A stretch of 64,000 nucleotides of DNA. Origin: Orrella daihaiensis. GTDB taxonomy: Bacteria > Pseudomonadota > Gammaproteobacteria > Burkholderiales > Burkholderiaceae_B. The stretch covers positions 434,001 through 498,000 of the forward strand of contig NZ_CP063982.1 in assembly GCF_022811525.1 (NCBI RefSeq), in the 5' to 3' direction. The notes beneath the pieces were generated by a model. That model did no database searches, was not told the DNA's origin, and worked only from the letters and a program-made list of their open reading frames with translations. Positions 1-6,799 of the stretch are shown piece by piece; position 1 is the stretch's first letter; each line of letters opens with the position of its first letter. The position numbers and the translations under genes are program-made.

Positions 1-2
1 TG

Positions 3-917
3 GGTGCTGCACAGCTTGGCCCGATTGCCTTGAATGAACCTCGTAAAGACGTAGTTCAGCGCCTGATTGCATTGCTTGAGCAAGGCGCCGCTCACGGTTG
101 TGATTTAGTGGTGTTTCCTGAGCTCGCGCTCACCACATTCTTTCCGCGCTGGTATTTTGAACAACAAGAGCAAGTCGATGCTTTTTTTGAGCGTTCAATG
201 CCCGGTCCAGATACACAGGCTTTGTTTGATGCGGCCAGGCGGCTTAAGGTAGGTTTTTATCTCGGGTATGCTGAGCTTACTGAGGAAAAAGGTCGCACTC
301 GCCGTTTCAACACATCGATTCTGGTTGACCAGAATGCTGAAATTGTGAGCAAGTACAGAAAAATACATTTGCCCGGCCACGCAGAGCATGAGCCGTGGAG
401 ACGATTCCAGCACCTAGAGAAGCGTTACTTTGAGACGGGCAATCTAGGATTCGGAGTATGTCGAGCGTTTGGCGGCATTGTCGGCATGGCGATTTGCAAT
501 GACCGCCGCTGGCCTGAGACTTATCGCGTGATGGGTCTGCAGGGTGTTGAGATGATCCTTATCGGCTATAACACGCCCGTGCATAATCCCCCGGCGCCAG
601 AACATGATAATTTGTCGCACTTTCACAATGAGTTGGTCATGCAAGCCGGCGCCTATCAAAACGGAACGTGGGTGGTTGGCGTTGGCAAGGCAGGTCGCGA
701 AGAAGGCGTGGATCAGATTGGCAATTCGATTATCGTTGCGCCCTCTGGCGAAATTGTTTCGGCTTGCAGCACGCTATCTGATGAGTTGTCGATCGCTCGT
801 TGCGACCTAGACCTAACAGTCTCTTACAAGTCTTCGGTGTTTAATTTTTCGAAACATAGAGAGCCTCACGCATACGGCATGATTGTGGAACGTAAGGGGG
901 CGATCATTTCGGTTTAG
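3..917 (+). CDS. N-carbamoyl-D-amino-acid hydrolase, 5' end outside window
   Basis: A nitrilase-superfamily enzyme that, by family knowledge, splits N-carbamoyl-D-amino acids into the D-amino acid, carbon dioxide and ammonia in the cytosol. The frame is open to the left edge and the residues before the TTG at 30 (GAAQLGPIAL) fit the family N-terminus, so the true start lies just outside the window. The catalytic triad is visible in order: Glu in FPELALTTFF, Lys in YRKIHLPGH and Cys in ICNDRRWPETY. The length of about 305 residues fits the family (about 304). It is the last ordinary gene before the accessory region; remnants of a toxin gene begin within about 15 bp of its stop codon. Confidence 0.93.
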   Translation, partial: GAAQLGPIALNEPRKDVVQRLIALLEQGAAHGCDLVVFPELALTTFFPRWYFEQQEQVDAFFERSMPGPDTQALFDAARRLKVGFYLGYAELTEEKGRTRRFNTSILVDQNAEIVSKYRKIHLPGHAEHEPWRRFQHLEKRYFETGNLGFGVCRAFGGIVGMAICNDRRWPETYRVMGLQGVEMILIGYNTPVHNPPAPEHDNLSHFHNELVMQAGAYQNGTWVVGVGKAGREEGVDQIGNSIIVAPSGEIVSACSTLSDELSIARCDLDLTVSYKSSVFNFSKHREPHAYGMIVERKGAIISV

Positions 918-930
918 CAACGGCGCAAGG

Positions 931-1059
931 TTTTACCGTCTTCCCCGATTCAACAGGGGAGGATTACCGTGGCATGTCAGGATCAATGATCAGTGGCGCT
1001 TAACTTTTAAGTGGGGACCTACTGGTCCTTTTGATGTCCTGATTGAAGATTTACATTGA
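931..1059 (+). pseudogene. higB toxin 3' remnant
   Basis: Only the C-terminal third of a RelE/HigB-type mRNA interferase can be read. The frame ending at 1059 (TGA) gives WHVRINDQWRLTFKW followed by DVLIEDLH, which matches the conserved RINxQWR strand and the C-terminal His of HigB toxins. Upstream of about position 967 the frame loses resemblance to the family and there is no start codon or N-terminal domain, because the preceding hydrolase gene ends at 917. It is therefore a truncated, presumably inactive remnant. A higA remnant follows 23 bp downstream in the normal higBA order. Confidence 0.6.
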
Positions 1060-1082
1060 AACTTATTGCAGATAGCAGCCTT

Positions 1083-1490
1083 ATGTTTAGAAATAGGATG
1101 CGACCCGTATACCCCGGCGAAGTTCTGCTGGAGGACTATATCAAGCCCATGGGTGTCAGTGTTTGCGCTTTGTCGATTGCTTTGCATGTTCCTTATTAGC
1201 GCTTGCGTGAAATTGTGGACGGCAAGCGAGGAGTTTCGGCAGATACAGCCCTCAGACTCGAGCGCTACTTCGGTAGCGACGCTCAAGGATGGCTTGCTCT
1301 GCAAGCGGCATATGACTTGCGAATTACAGAGAAACAAAATGCAAAAGTCATTGCCAGGCAAATCCCCCCCCTGGATCGCGGCACCTGCCTAAGTCGCTGG
1401 TCGTTAACATTGCCTGCTTCAGGGCTACGTGTGTGGCTCATTAGCGAAACTGCGTGCAGCGCTGGAATTGCGCCCGATATCCGGAAATGA
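1083..1490 (+). pseudogene. higA antitoxin interrupted by in-frame TAG
   Basis: The frame from the ATG at 1083 reads MRPVYPGEVLLEDYIKPMG, the typical HigA/VapI helix-turn-helix N-terminus. It meets TAG at 1197-1199, then continues in the same frame with REIVDGKRGVSADTALRLE and AQGWLALQAAYDLRI, the recognition helix and C-terminal part of HigA. Family members usually have Gln or Arg at the stop position, so a CAG-to-TAG change would explain it. Family resemblance ends near 1380 after IPPLDRG; the frame then runs on without resemblance to 1490, and a seven-C run near 1365-1371 may mark a second lesion. Together with the truncated higB this looks like a dead module. Readthrough or a sequencing error cannot be excluded from sequence alone. 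Confidence 0.75.
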
Positions 1491-1791
1491 TTACGTCAAC
1501 ACGGTGGTGTTCAACGTTACGGCCGGCTTCCGCTTCACAGTTGCCCTCCTGCCAAACTATCTGGTTCCTTCTCTTTACCCGTGTTAGGGATAAAGTTTTG
1601 TTCGCCACACAAAATTTCACTTTGGTGTCAGCTTCGGCGCAACAGTTGCAATCGGGAAACGCTAGTCAGATTGGTCTGGTATGCACGTGTTTCAATGTTG
1701 GTTGCTATTGCGGGTAGCTACTTGTGCCGTTGGCGTCAAATCTTGGTGCGAATTAGAAGGACAAAGCTACGCGCGAATGTCAGTGTTTTCG
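1391..1791. other. Stretch without recognisable gene
   Basis: After the higA remnant there are about 400 bp without a convincing gene. Short open frames exist on the plus strand (for example around 1437-1580), but I recognise none of them and see no ribosome-binding site. The only recognisable structure is a degenerate copy of the regional repeat at about 1588-1680, listed separately. Confidence 0.5.
1588..1680 (+). repeat. Degenerate copy (D) of the tRNA-Leu-associated repeat
   Basis: The core ACACAAAATTTCACTT and the following GGTGTCAGC, GCGCAACAG and AGTCAGA-type segments match, in the same order, the distal part of the repeats at 2484, 4344 and 9051. The part derived from the tRNA-Leu 3' end is not recognisable here. 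It lies between the higBA remnant and the antitoxin-ccdB cassette, where a cassette boundary would be expected. I see it as a decayed fourth copy. Confidence 0.6.
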
Positions 1792-2106
1792 TCAAATGCC
1801 AGATATGACAGTATCGATTGCTGACACCAACACGTCAGCCTGTGGCCCGAGATTAGCTAAAGGGCGTTTCAATGTTTTTGCCGGCAACGGCGCAGCGTAG
1901 TGGGCAAGCGCATGAAAGCGCTTTCCTTTTACTGTAACAACGGGGCACAAGGTGGTAGGTACTTTGATTTGCGAATCGTATACCGCAAGAGGAACGGCCA
2001 TTCGTGTTGCGAGCGCATCGAGCAGATCACTTTGAATAACTACTACATAAGGAATGCCATCACTAGCACTTTTACTCGGATTGGTAAAAACGTCATACTG
2101 TGCCAT
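1792..2106 (-). CDS. ccdB: CcdB-family toxin
   Basis: CcdB toxins poison DNA gyrase; this 104-residue protein has the family length and the signature N-terminus MAQYDVFTNPS, followed by VVVIQSDLLDALATRM and an ANLGPQADVLVSAID-type C-terminal helix. The C-terminal residues that contact gyrase in F-plasmid CcdB (…WGI) correspond to SGI here. I chose the ATG at 2106, which restores the family N-terminus; the longer frame from 2136 would overlap the antitoxin gene. It is transcribed leftward, 7 bp behind the antitoxin gene, as a normal antitoxin-first operon. No frame damage is visible, so the module may be functional. Confidence 0.9.
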   Translation of the reverse strand: MAQYDVFTNPSKSASDGIPYVVVIQSDLLDALATRMAVPLAVYDSQIKVPTTLCPVVTVKGKRFHALAHYAAPLPAKTLKRPLANLGPQADVLVSAIDTVISGI

Positions 2107-2113
2107 CGATGAT

Positions 2114-2383
2114 TTACCAAGGACGTAGGTCAGCACCCGGAATGCCGCTTAGTTCAAACTTATCGTTTTGCGCTGCAATCCAATCACTGAACTCGGTTTC
2201 GAATTGCCTTTTGCGAGCAGCGCGATTGGCCTTGTCGTTGCTGGCTTGTAGTGCTAGGTACTGCTCGGCTGACATGATGACGGTATCAAGCTGACCGGCC
2301 TTTTCTACAAAAACAGGCTCGCGCTTGGCGATTGCAGAAAGGCTGCCGAATCGGTTTTTTGCTTCAGTGGCTGAGACTCGCAT
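2114..2383 (-). CDS. Phd/YefM-type antitoxin with CcdA-like tail
   Basis: The N-terminal half (MRVSATEAKNRFGSLSAIA, then KAGQLDTVIMSAEQYLAL) is a Phd/YefM DNA-binding domain. The C-terminal half (FSDWIAAQNDKFELSGIP, ending DLRPW) resembles the C-terminal, toxin-neutralising tail of CcdA proteins. This fits its partner, the CcdB toxin immediately downstream. The start is the ATG at 2383, preceded by a strong AGGAGG at 2391-2396; the upstream ATG at 2404 has no such site. By analogy it should neutralise CcdB and repress the operon promoter, which should lie at about 2400-2450. The combination of domains is my reading and should be checked by profile search. Confidence 0.8.
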   Translation of the reverse strand: MRVSATEAKNRFGSLSAIAKREPVFVEKAGQLDTVIMSAEQYLALQASNDKANRAARKRQFETEFSDWIAAQNDKFELSGIPGADLRPW

Positions 2384-2470
2384 AGGAAACCTCCTGTTTA
2401 TCAATGGCTATTTTAGCCATTAACCCAAGAGATTGAGGAAATTCTGGAGTTGGAATTATGTTGTCTGGTA

Positions 2471-2626
2471 GAGCCAGTTATAAACCGTGGTACCCGGGGC
2501 CGGACACAACAGCCGCATGAATAAAGGCTTTGCGTTAATTTGGGGAAAAAACAATCTTCCCCACACAAAATTTCACTTCAGTGTCAGCAGGCCGCAATAG
2601 GGACAATCTGGAAAAGCAGGTCAGAC
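2471..2626 (+). repeat. tRNA-Leu 3'-end-derived repeat, copy A
   Basis: The first part (2471-2504) copies the sequence downstream of and into the 3' end of the tRNA-Leu gene at 10331-10374: TATAAACCGTGG, then CCCGGGGCCGGA. The tRNA match stops after CCGGA, and about 120 bp of sequence shared with copies B and C follows: CACAA, a GGGGAA/TTCCCC hairpin, AAAATTTCACTTC, GTGTCAGCAGG, GACAATCTGG. This is the pattern expected of an attachment-site scar plus the end of an integrated element. It separates the ccdB cassette from the Abi cassette. Confidence 0.85.
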
Positions 2627-2638
2627 TAGTCTACTTTT

Positions 2639-2812
2639 GTGATTTCTAACAACGGATCGATTTTGTTGCGAAGTTTCACTGTTGATTGCGCCACCACTCA
2701 GACTGATCTCAAAAGTTGGGACAACTACCACCAAGCCATGTCTGTCGTCTTGAGTTCAGATTCGCAAGTTCGCGTGATGACCAGTGCCATGCTTGTGCAT
2801 CAGCCTATGTAG
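2639..2812 (+). CDS. Short unrecognised frame, possibly a gene remnant
   Basis: A 57-codon frame starting at GTG 2639 just behind repeat A. It contains KSWDNYHQAMSVVLSS and QVRVMTSAMLV, which read like the C-terminal part of a small secreted beta-barrel-type hypothetical protein, but I cannot assign a family. There is no clear ribosome-binding site or signal peptide, so if real it is probably a 3' remnant. It ends 3 bp before the end of the oppositely oriented abi gene. Confidence 0.2.
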   Translation: MISNNGSILLRSFTVDCATTQTDLKSWDNYHQAMSVVLSSDSQVRVMTSAMLVHQPM

Positions 2813-2814
2813 AC

Positions 2815-3729
2815 CTAAACACCGTGTGCTGCTGGCTCCTGCCAAATTTGCAAGCTTTTCCAATTGGCGAGAAAGCCCATGGCTGTGACAGGAATCTCGT
2901 GCCTGTCAATCAGTTCCTTCAACCGAATCCGCCAATGATGATCTGGTGCGATTGAGTCCATACAATACAGCAGCAAGACGAGAGTGTTGTAGAGTTTGCG
3001 AGAGCCCGAATTAAATTGGTTAGATAAGCACTGCGGTTTGTTACGTGGCAATAAAGGAGTGATAGTGAACTCACGGTTCCACAGTCGGCTGTGATGCGCA
3101 CAGGTGTTCCGTACCAGTGAAAGATGACGTAGCCATGACTCTATCACCTTCTCATCTAATCCGTAGGCATTTGCGATGGCACGTCTAGTAGGCATTGGTT
3201 TCAAGTTGTTGTACCAGCGCGAGAGCAGTCCCAACGACATGACCTCGCACACGGCCCATACAGGCGGCAAGGACTCCTGATAGGTATTTTTTAGATGCTT
3301 GATGAAGGTCTCGTCCGAGCGATGAACTTCGCTCCCTAGCTTATCAAGGTTCTGTTGCCATAGGTGATACTTGAAAGCTATCGATGCATTGAGGTGAGCA
3401 TGCGTGCCGTGCCGATGTGCCATTTGATAGGCCCAGTGGCTGCGCACGGACACTTCAACTCGCTCAATGGCGTCAAGTACTAAAAGGCGTAGCTCACGGT
3501 CAAATACGTATAGGTTTAGAACCCATTCAAACCTCGTGTTAGGTTGGAAACGGTGCGTTTTGTGGTCAGCCTCGAAGGGAAGCCAGTAGGCGCTAAGTCG
3601 ATAATAATTGAGGTGTTCAAGGTAAAACTCGGCCGTGCCGAAGTCGTCGAACACCATGCCGCGCTCACGAAGTAACTCCACTCGTTGTGCATGGGTGGTC
3701 GCAAGTTTACTGAATGGTGGTTTGGTCAT
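2815..3729 (-). CDS. Abi family (Abi_2, AbiD/AbiF-like) abortive-infection protein
   Basis: A 304-residue protein matching the Abi_2 family of phage-exclusion proteins. The N-terminus has the family pattern with EFYLEHLNYYRLSAYW and VFDRELRLLVLDAIERVEVS; the C-terminal half carries RNTCAHHSRLWNR near residue 217, the R-x4-6-H motif of HEPN ribonuclease domains. By family knowledge such proteins act in the cytosol as toxic RNases triggered by phage infection. Length is normal and the frame is intact. It is the only gene on the minus strand of its cassette and has no recognisable antitoxin beside it. A GC-rich inverted repeat lies upstream at 3780-3828. Confidence 0.88.
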   Translation of the reverse strand: MTKPPFSKLATTHAQRVELLRERGMVFDDFGTAEFYLEHLNYYRLSAYWLPFEADHKTHRFQPNTRFEWVLNLYVFDRELRLLVLDAIERVEVSVRSHWAYQMAHRHGTHAHLNASIAFKYHLWQQNLDKLGSEVHRSDETFIKHLKNTYQESLPPVWAVCEVMSLGLLSRWYNNLKPMPTRRAIANAYGLDEKVIESWLRHLSLVRNTCAHHSRLWNREFTITPLLPRNKPQCLSNQFNSGSRKLYNTLVLLLYCMDSIAPDHHWRIRLKELIDRHEIPVTAMGFLANWKSLQIWQEPAAHGV

Positions 3730-3779
3730 TTGCGCGCTACGCTATTAGCTCTCTGTGAGCTCAATGCGCTAAAAAAAGT

Positions 3780-3828
3780 AACCCGCCGGTTTGAGGGTGC
3801 ACTTTCGCGCATAGCCTTGGCGGGTTTT
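3780..3828. terminator. Bidirectional terminator-like inverted repeat
   Basis: Arms AACCCGCC (3780-3787) and GGCGGGTT (3819-3826) are perfect complements separated by 31 bp. On the plus strand the right arm is followed by TTTTG; on the minus strand the hairpin is followed within three bases by a T7 run. It sits between the start of abi (3729) and the plus-strand antidote gene (3970), where it could insulate the two. Confidence 0.4.
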
Positions 3829-3969
3829 GTTAATCAAATTGTACCTGTTAAGTACGTATCTTGGTGGTCAGCACTGCTGTTTTTTGCAGTGAATAACCGA
3901 GTCTAGTTGGTCTAGTGGCTGCCGGGGTTTTTTTTAGGATGCACTGGCGCGTGGTTTGCCAAAAGGGAA

Positions 3970-4266
3970 ATGATGATGATCACTAAAACCAAAACGTTCG
4001 ATGTCGCAGAGTTTCTCGAAGATGAGGAGACTATTGCCGAGTATCTAAATATGGCACTCGAAGATCCGAATCTATAAATGCTTCTATTGGCTGTCAGAAA
4101 TATTGCCCGCGCTCGCGGGATGACTCAACTGGCCCGAGATACCGGTCTTGGACGTGAAAGCCTCTACAAAGCGCTCAGTGAAGGCGCTAAGCCACGGTAT
4201 GACACGATCTTAAAAGTTGTGCGAGCGCTTGGTGTCAAGCTACACGCCGAACCCGCGCATGTCTAA
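3970..4266 (+). pseudogene. HigA-like addiction-module antidote split by in-frame TAA
   Basis: The frame from the ATG cluster at 3970-3978 reads KTKTFDVAEFLEDEETIAEY and LNMALEDPNL, the N-terminus of the addiction-module antidote family. It stops at TAA 4075-4077 and continues in frame from an adjacent ATG (4078) with LLLAVRNIARARGMTQLARD and GRESLYKALSEG, the helix-turn-helix half. In intact relatives the two halves form one protein of about 100 residues, often with Glu at the position of the stop, so GAA-to-TAA is a likely lesion. The TAAATG junction could also permit coupled translation of two peptides. The partner RelE/HigB-like toxin that usually precedes it is absent. Confidence 0.75.
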
Positions 4267-4312
4267 GTGATTAATAGGTTTAACGAATACCCTCGCCTCA
4301 CAGTGGGCGGGG

Positions 4313-4488
4313 CATAAAAATCGTTATGAATCAATTGCTTGGGCGTGGCGCCCGGGGCCGGACACAAAAGCCGCATGACTAAAGGGTTCGCGTCAATTTG
4401 GGGAAACAACAATCTTCCCCATGCAAAATTTCACTTCGGTGTCAGCAGGGCGCAACAGGTGAAATCTGGAAAAGCTAGGCACGGCTGT
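4313..4488 (+). repeat. tRNA-Leu 3'-end-derived repeat, copy B with upstream extension
   Basis: The core starts at 4344 (CGTGGCGCCCGGGGCCGGA) and runs to about 4488. Manual alignment with copy C at 9051 shows 10 differences over about 117 bases up to GCGCAACAGG. In front of the core, 4313-4335 (CATAAAAATCGTTATGAATC) also matches 9021-9043, so the shared unit extends upstream of the tRNA-derived part in these two copies. It marks the boundary between the Abi/antidote cassette and the IS/copper cassette. Confidence 0.85.
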
Positions 4489-4549
4489 GTTGTTGAAACA
4501 CGACATATTCCGGCTCTGCCTGATAGAATTCAACTGAAGTAGTTTCGAT

Positions 4550-5739
4550 TTGATCTGACAATTAGGCCTTGCCAAGAGGTGGGGTTACCCAGTTTGATAG
4601 AGGTGCGAACTTTTATCAACTAGCGCGAAGCGCAATGGAGTAACCCCATGAGTAGTGTTAACCAAAATGTCATCAAACACAAGGTCGGCCTGTTGAACTT
4701 GGCTGCCGAGCTTGGAAACGTATCTCGCGCCTGCAAGGTGATGGGCTTTTCCCGAGACACCTTCTACCGATACCAAGCAGCCGTTGCTGAAGGCGGTGTA
4801 GAAGCTTTGCTCGATGCCAACCGCAAGAAGCCAAACTTGCGAAATCGTATTGAGCAAAGCATTGAATCTGCCGTGGTGGCCTTTGCCCTGGAGCAGCCCG
4901 CCTTTGGCCAAGTCCGTGTCTCTAACGAGCTGCGTAAGCGAGGTGTCTTTGTTTCGCCATCTGGCGTGAGGTCGGTTTGGTTACGTCATGACCTCGAATC
5001 ATTCAAGAAGCGCCTGATTTCGTTAGAGAAACATGTAGCAGCCACGGGCGAAGTCTTGACCGAAGCTCAGGTCGCAGCACTCGAGAAAAAGCAAGAAGAC
5101 GACGTCGCCCACGGAGAGATTGAGACTGAGCACCCCGGTTACCTAGGCAGCCAAGATACGTTCTATGTGGGTACCATCAAGGGCGTGGGTCGTATCTACC
5201 AGCAGACCTTTGTCGATACCTACTCCAAGTGGGCGACTGCGAAGCTGTACTGCACCAAGACACCGATTACCGCTGCAGACCTATTGAACGACCGTGTGCT
5301 GCCGTTCTTTGCAGAACAGCAGATGGGTGTTCTGAGGATCCTGACAGACCGTGGGACAGAATTCTGCGGCAAGGCCGAAACTCATGATTACCAGCTGTAC
5401 TTGGCGCTCAATGACATCGAGCACACCAAGACCAAGGTCATGCACCCTCAGACCAATGGCATCTGTGAACGGTTTCACAAGACGATTCTGCAGGAGTTTT
5501 ATCAGGTCGCCTTCAGACGAAAAATCTATCGGTCCATCGAAGAGCTGCAGGCTGATCTGGACGAGTGGCTGCATTACTACAACCATGACCGAACTCATCA
5601 AGGCAAGATGTGCTGTGGTCGAACACCGATGGAAACATTAATTGCTGGCAAACCAGCGTGGGAGGATAAAATCAACCAACTGAATCACTGAACTTGATCT
5701 GACATACAGGCACCGCAAACTGGGGATCTGTCAGATCAA
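4550..5739 (+). mobile_element. IS481-family insertion sequence
   Basis: Perfect 11-bp terminal inverted repeats TTGATCTGACA (4550-4560) and TGTCAGATCAA (5729-5739) bracket one transposase gene; total about 1190 bp, normal for IS481-type elements. A further direct copy of TTGATCTGACA lies at 5694-5704, just after the transposase stop. I see no clear target-site duplication. The element lies between repeat B and the copper genes, its right end 23 bp before the first of them, so it may have displaced their promoter or may provide an outward one. Confidence 0.85.
4648..5691 (+). CDS. IS481-family transposase
   Basis: A DDE transposase of 347 residues. The N-terminus (residues 1-75) is a helix-turn-helix region (LAAELGNVSRACKVMGFSRD, TFYRYQ). 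The integrase core begins near residue 165; the acidic triad is visible as D in FVDTYSKWA, D in ILTDRGTEFCG and E in HPQTNGICERFHKTI. The C-terminal LHYYNHDRTHQG is typical of the family. The frame is complete, starts at ATG 4648, and ends inside the terminal repeats, so the element may be active. Confidence 0.92.
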   Translation: MSSVNQNVIKHKVGLLNLAAELGNVSRACKVMGFSRDTFYRYQAAVAEGGVEALLDANRKKPNLRNRIEQSIESAVVAFALEQPAFGQVRVSNELRKRGVFVSPSGVRSVWLRHDLESFKKRLISLEKHVAATGEVLTEAQVAALEKKQEDDVAHGEIETEHPGYLGSQDTFYVGTIKGVGRIYQQTFVDTYSKWATAKLYCTKTPITAADLLNDRVLPFFAEQQMGVLRILTDRGTEFCGKAETHDYQLYLALNDIEHTKTKVMHPQTNGICERFHKTILQEFYQVAFRRKIYRSIEELQADLDEWLHYYNHDRTHQGKMCCGRTPMETLIAGKPAWEDKINQLNH

Positions 5740-5762
5740 GTCGCGACTACTACAATTCAACG

Positions 5763-6170
5763 ATGCTTGAAACGTTTCGCACACGTCTGTACAAGAAACT
5801 AACTGGATATCTTGCTTTGCTGGCAATGATGTTCGGTTTGATGTTACCTGGTATCAGCCAAGCGATCGTACCTGTTTTGCAACATGACTCTCTGCAGGTG
5901 GCGGTTTGCACGACGTCGGGCATCAAATACATCGCTCTCGATGTCACGGACACACCTGTTGCTGGCGAAGACAAACCAACGTCCCTCCAGGATCATCACT
6001 GTGATTACTGCGGTGTAACAGGTTTTTCATATCTGGCGCCGGACTTTCAAGGGTTTCGGCTACCGGGGCTGGGCAAACAAACGTTTGGCCAACCCATTTC
6101 GGGTACACATCCTCACCCCTCATTAGGTTGGCATCCTGCCAATCCCCGAGCTCCACCGCTGCATATCTGA
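5763..6170 (+). CDS. DUF2946 family protein
   Basis: A 135-residue protein with an N-terminal signal or anchor segment (LALLAMMFGLMLPGISQA, residues about 18-35), then a short extracytoplasmic domain carrying DHHCDYCGV near residue 80, the Cys/His cluster of DUF2946. Such proteins are often found beside copper or other metal handling genes; a direct function is not established. It is the first gene of a copper cassette (PCuAC-like, MbnP, MbnH) and starts 23 bp from the IS481 end, so its native promoter may be missing. No clear ribosome-binding site precedes ATG 5763. Confidence 0.75.
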   Translation: MLETFRTRLYKKLTGYLALLAMMFGLMLPGISQAIVPVLQHDSLQVAVCTTSGIKYIALDVTDTPVAGEDKPTSLQDHHCDYCGVTGFSYLAPDFQGFRLPGLGKQTFGQPISGTHPHPSLGWHPANPRAPPLHI

Positions 6171-6259
6171 CCTTTTGTTTGTTTCGCACTCGTTCCACGC
6201 GGCCTTGCGGCTGGCCGTGGATGATTTGCGCTATCTATCTATGCTCAAAGGTGTTCCCT

Positions 6260-6757
6260 ATGCATTTTGGACTCAGAAAGTATGCATTGCTGGCAAGTTT
6301 CGTCGTCTGGCTTATTTCAACGCCCACCACAACTTGGTCACACGGGACTAGCTACGGCAAGCTGACGCTCGACCATCCCTATGCCGTGCTCACTCAAGAC
6401 CCTTTGGGTGCAAGCGTTTACTTTCGTGAGTTAGCCAATCGTGGTTCACAGACCTATCGGATCACAGGCGCTCAGAGCCATGTTGCTGGTCAAGTAACAC
6501 TGCAAACCGAAACACATACGCCTGAACACGTCGCCCAATGGATAACCATCCAGACCATCACGATCGAACCCAAAACATCGAAACGGTTTCGTCACAACGA
6601 TGACCAGGGCTATCGGATCTTGCTCACTGACTTGCAGCAATCGCTCAAGAATGGTGACACCTTCGATCTCACATTGAATTTTGACGATGGCGGACACCAA
6701 ACCGTCAATGTGTGGGTGCAAGCGCCTCGATTAGGCAAAAAAACTCACAGTCACTGA
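6260..6757 (+). CDS. PCuAC-domain (DUF461) periplasmic copper-chaperone-like protein
   Basis: ATG 6260 gives a signal peptide (LRKYALLASFVVWLISTPTT) followed by a PCuAC cupredoxin-like fold: GASVYFRELANRGSQTYRI, HVAGQVTLQTETHTPEH and LKNGDTFDLTLNFDDGG. Canonical PCuAC proteins bind Cu(I) through a His/Met set; here the expected Met positions are replaced (HVAQW instead of VMKM-like, and YRILLTDL instead of YHLMLMGL-like). Copper binding may therefore differ, although His-rich ends (KKTHSH) remain. The upstream start at 6128 would overlap the previous gene and spoil the signal peptide. It lies 89 bp after the DUF2946 gene and 42 bp before mbnP. Confidence 0.78.
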   Translation: MHFGLRKYALLASFVVWLISTPTTTWSHGTSYGKLTLDHPYAVLTQDPLGASVYFRELANRGSQTYRITGAQSHVAGQVTLQTETHTPEHVAQWITIQTITIEPKTSKRFRHNDDQGYRILLTDLQQSLKNGDTFDLTLNFDDGGHQTVNVWVQAPRLGKKTHSH

Positions 6758-6799
6758 CCGGTTATGTACCGTCGTACAACTATTTCAAGGATATTCATC

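Noticed and set aside
3685..3906. 73-residue plus-strand frame upstream of the split antidote, as its toxin partner
   Set aside because: It overlaps the start of abi and the inverted repeat at 3780-3828 and shows no RelE/HigB motif.
4550..5739. IS481 element as the mobiliser of the cassette array
   Set aside because: It sits inside one cassette, its ends do not coincide with the repeats, and its inverted repeats are unrelated to the tRNA-derived sequence.
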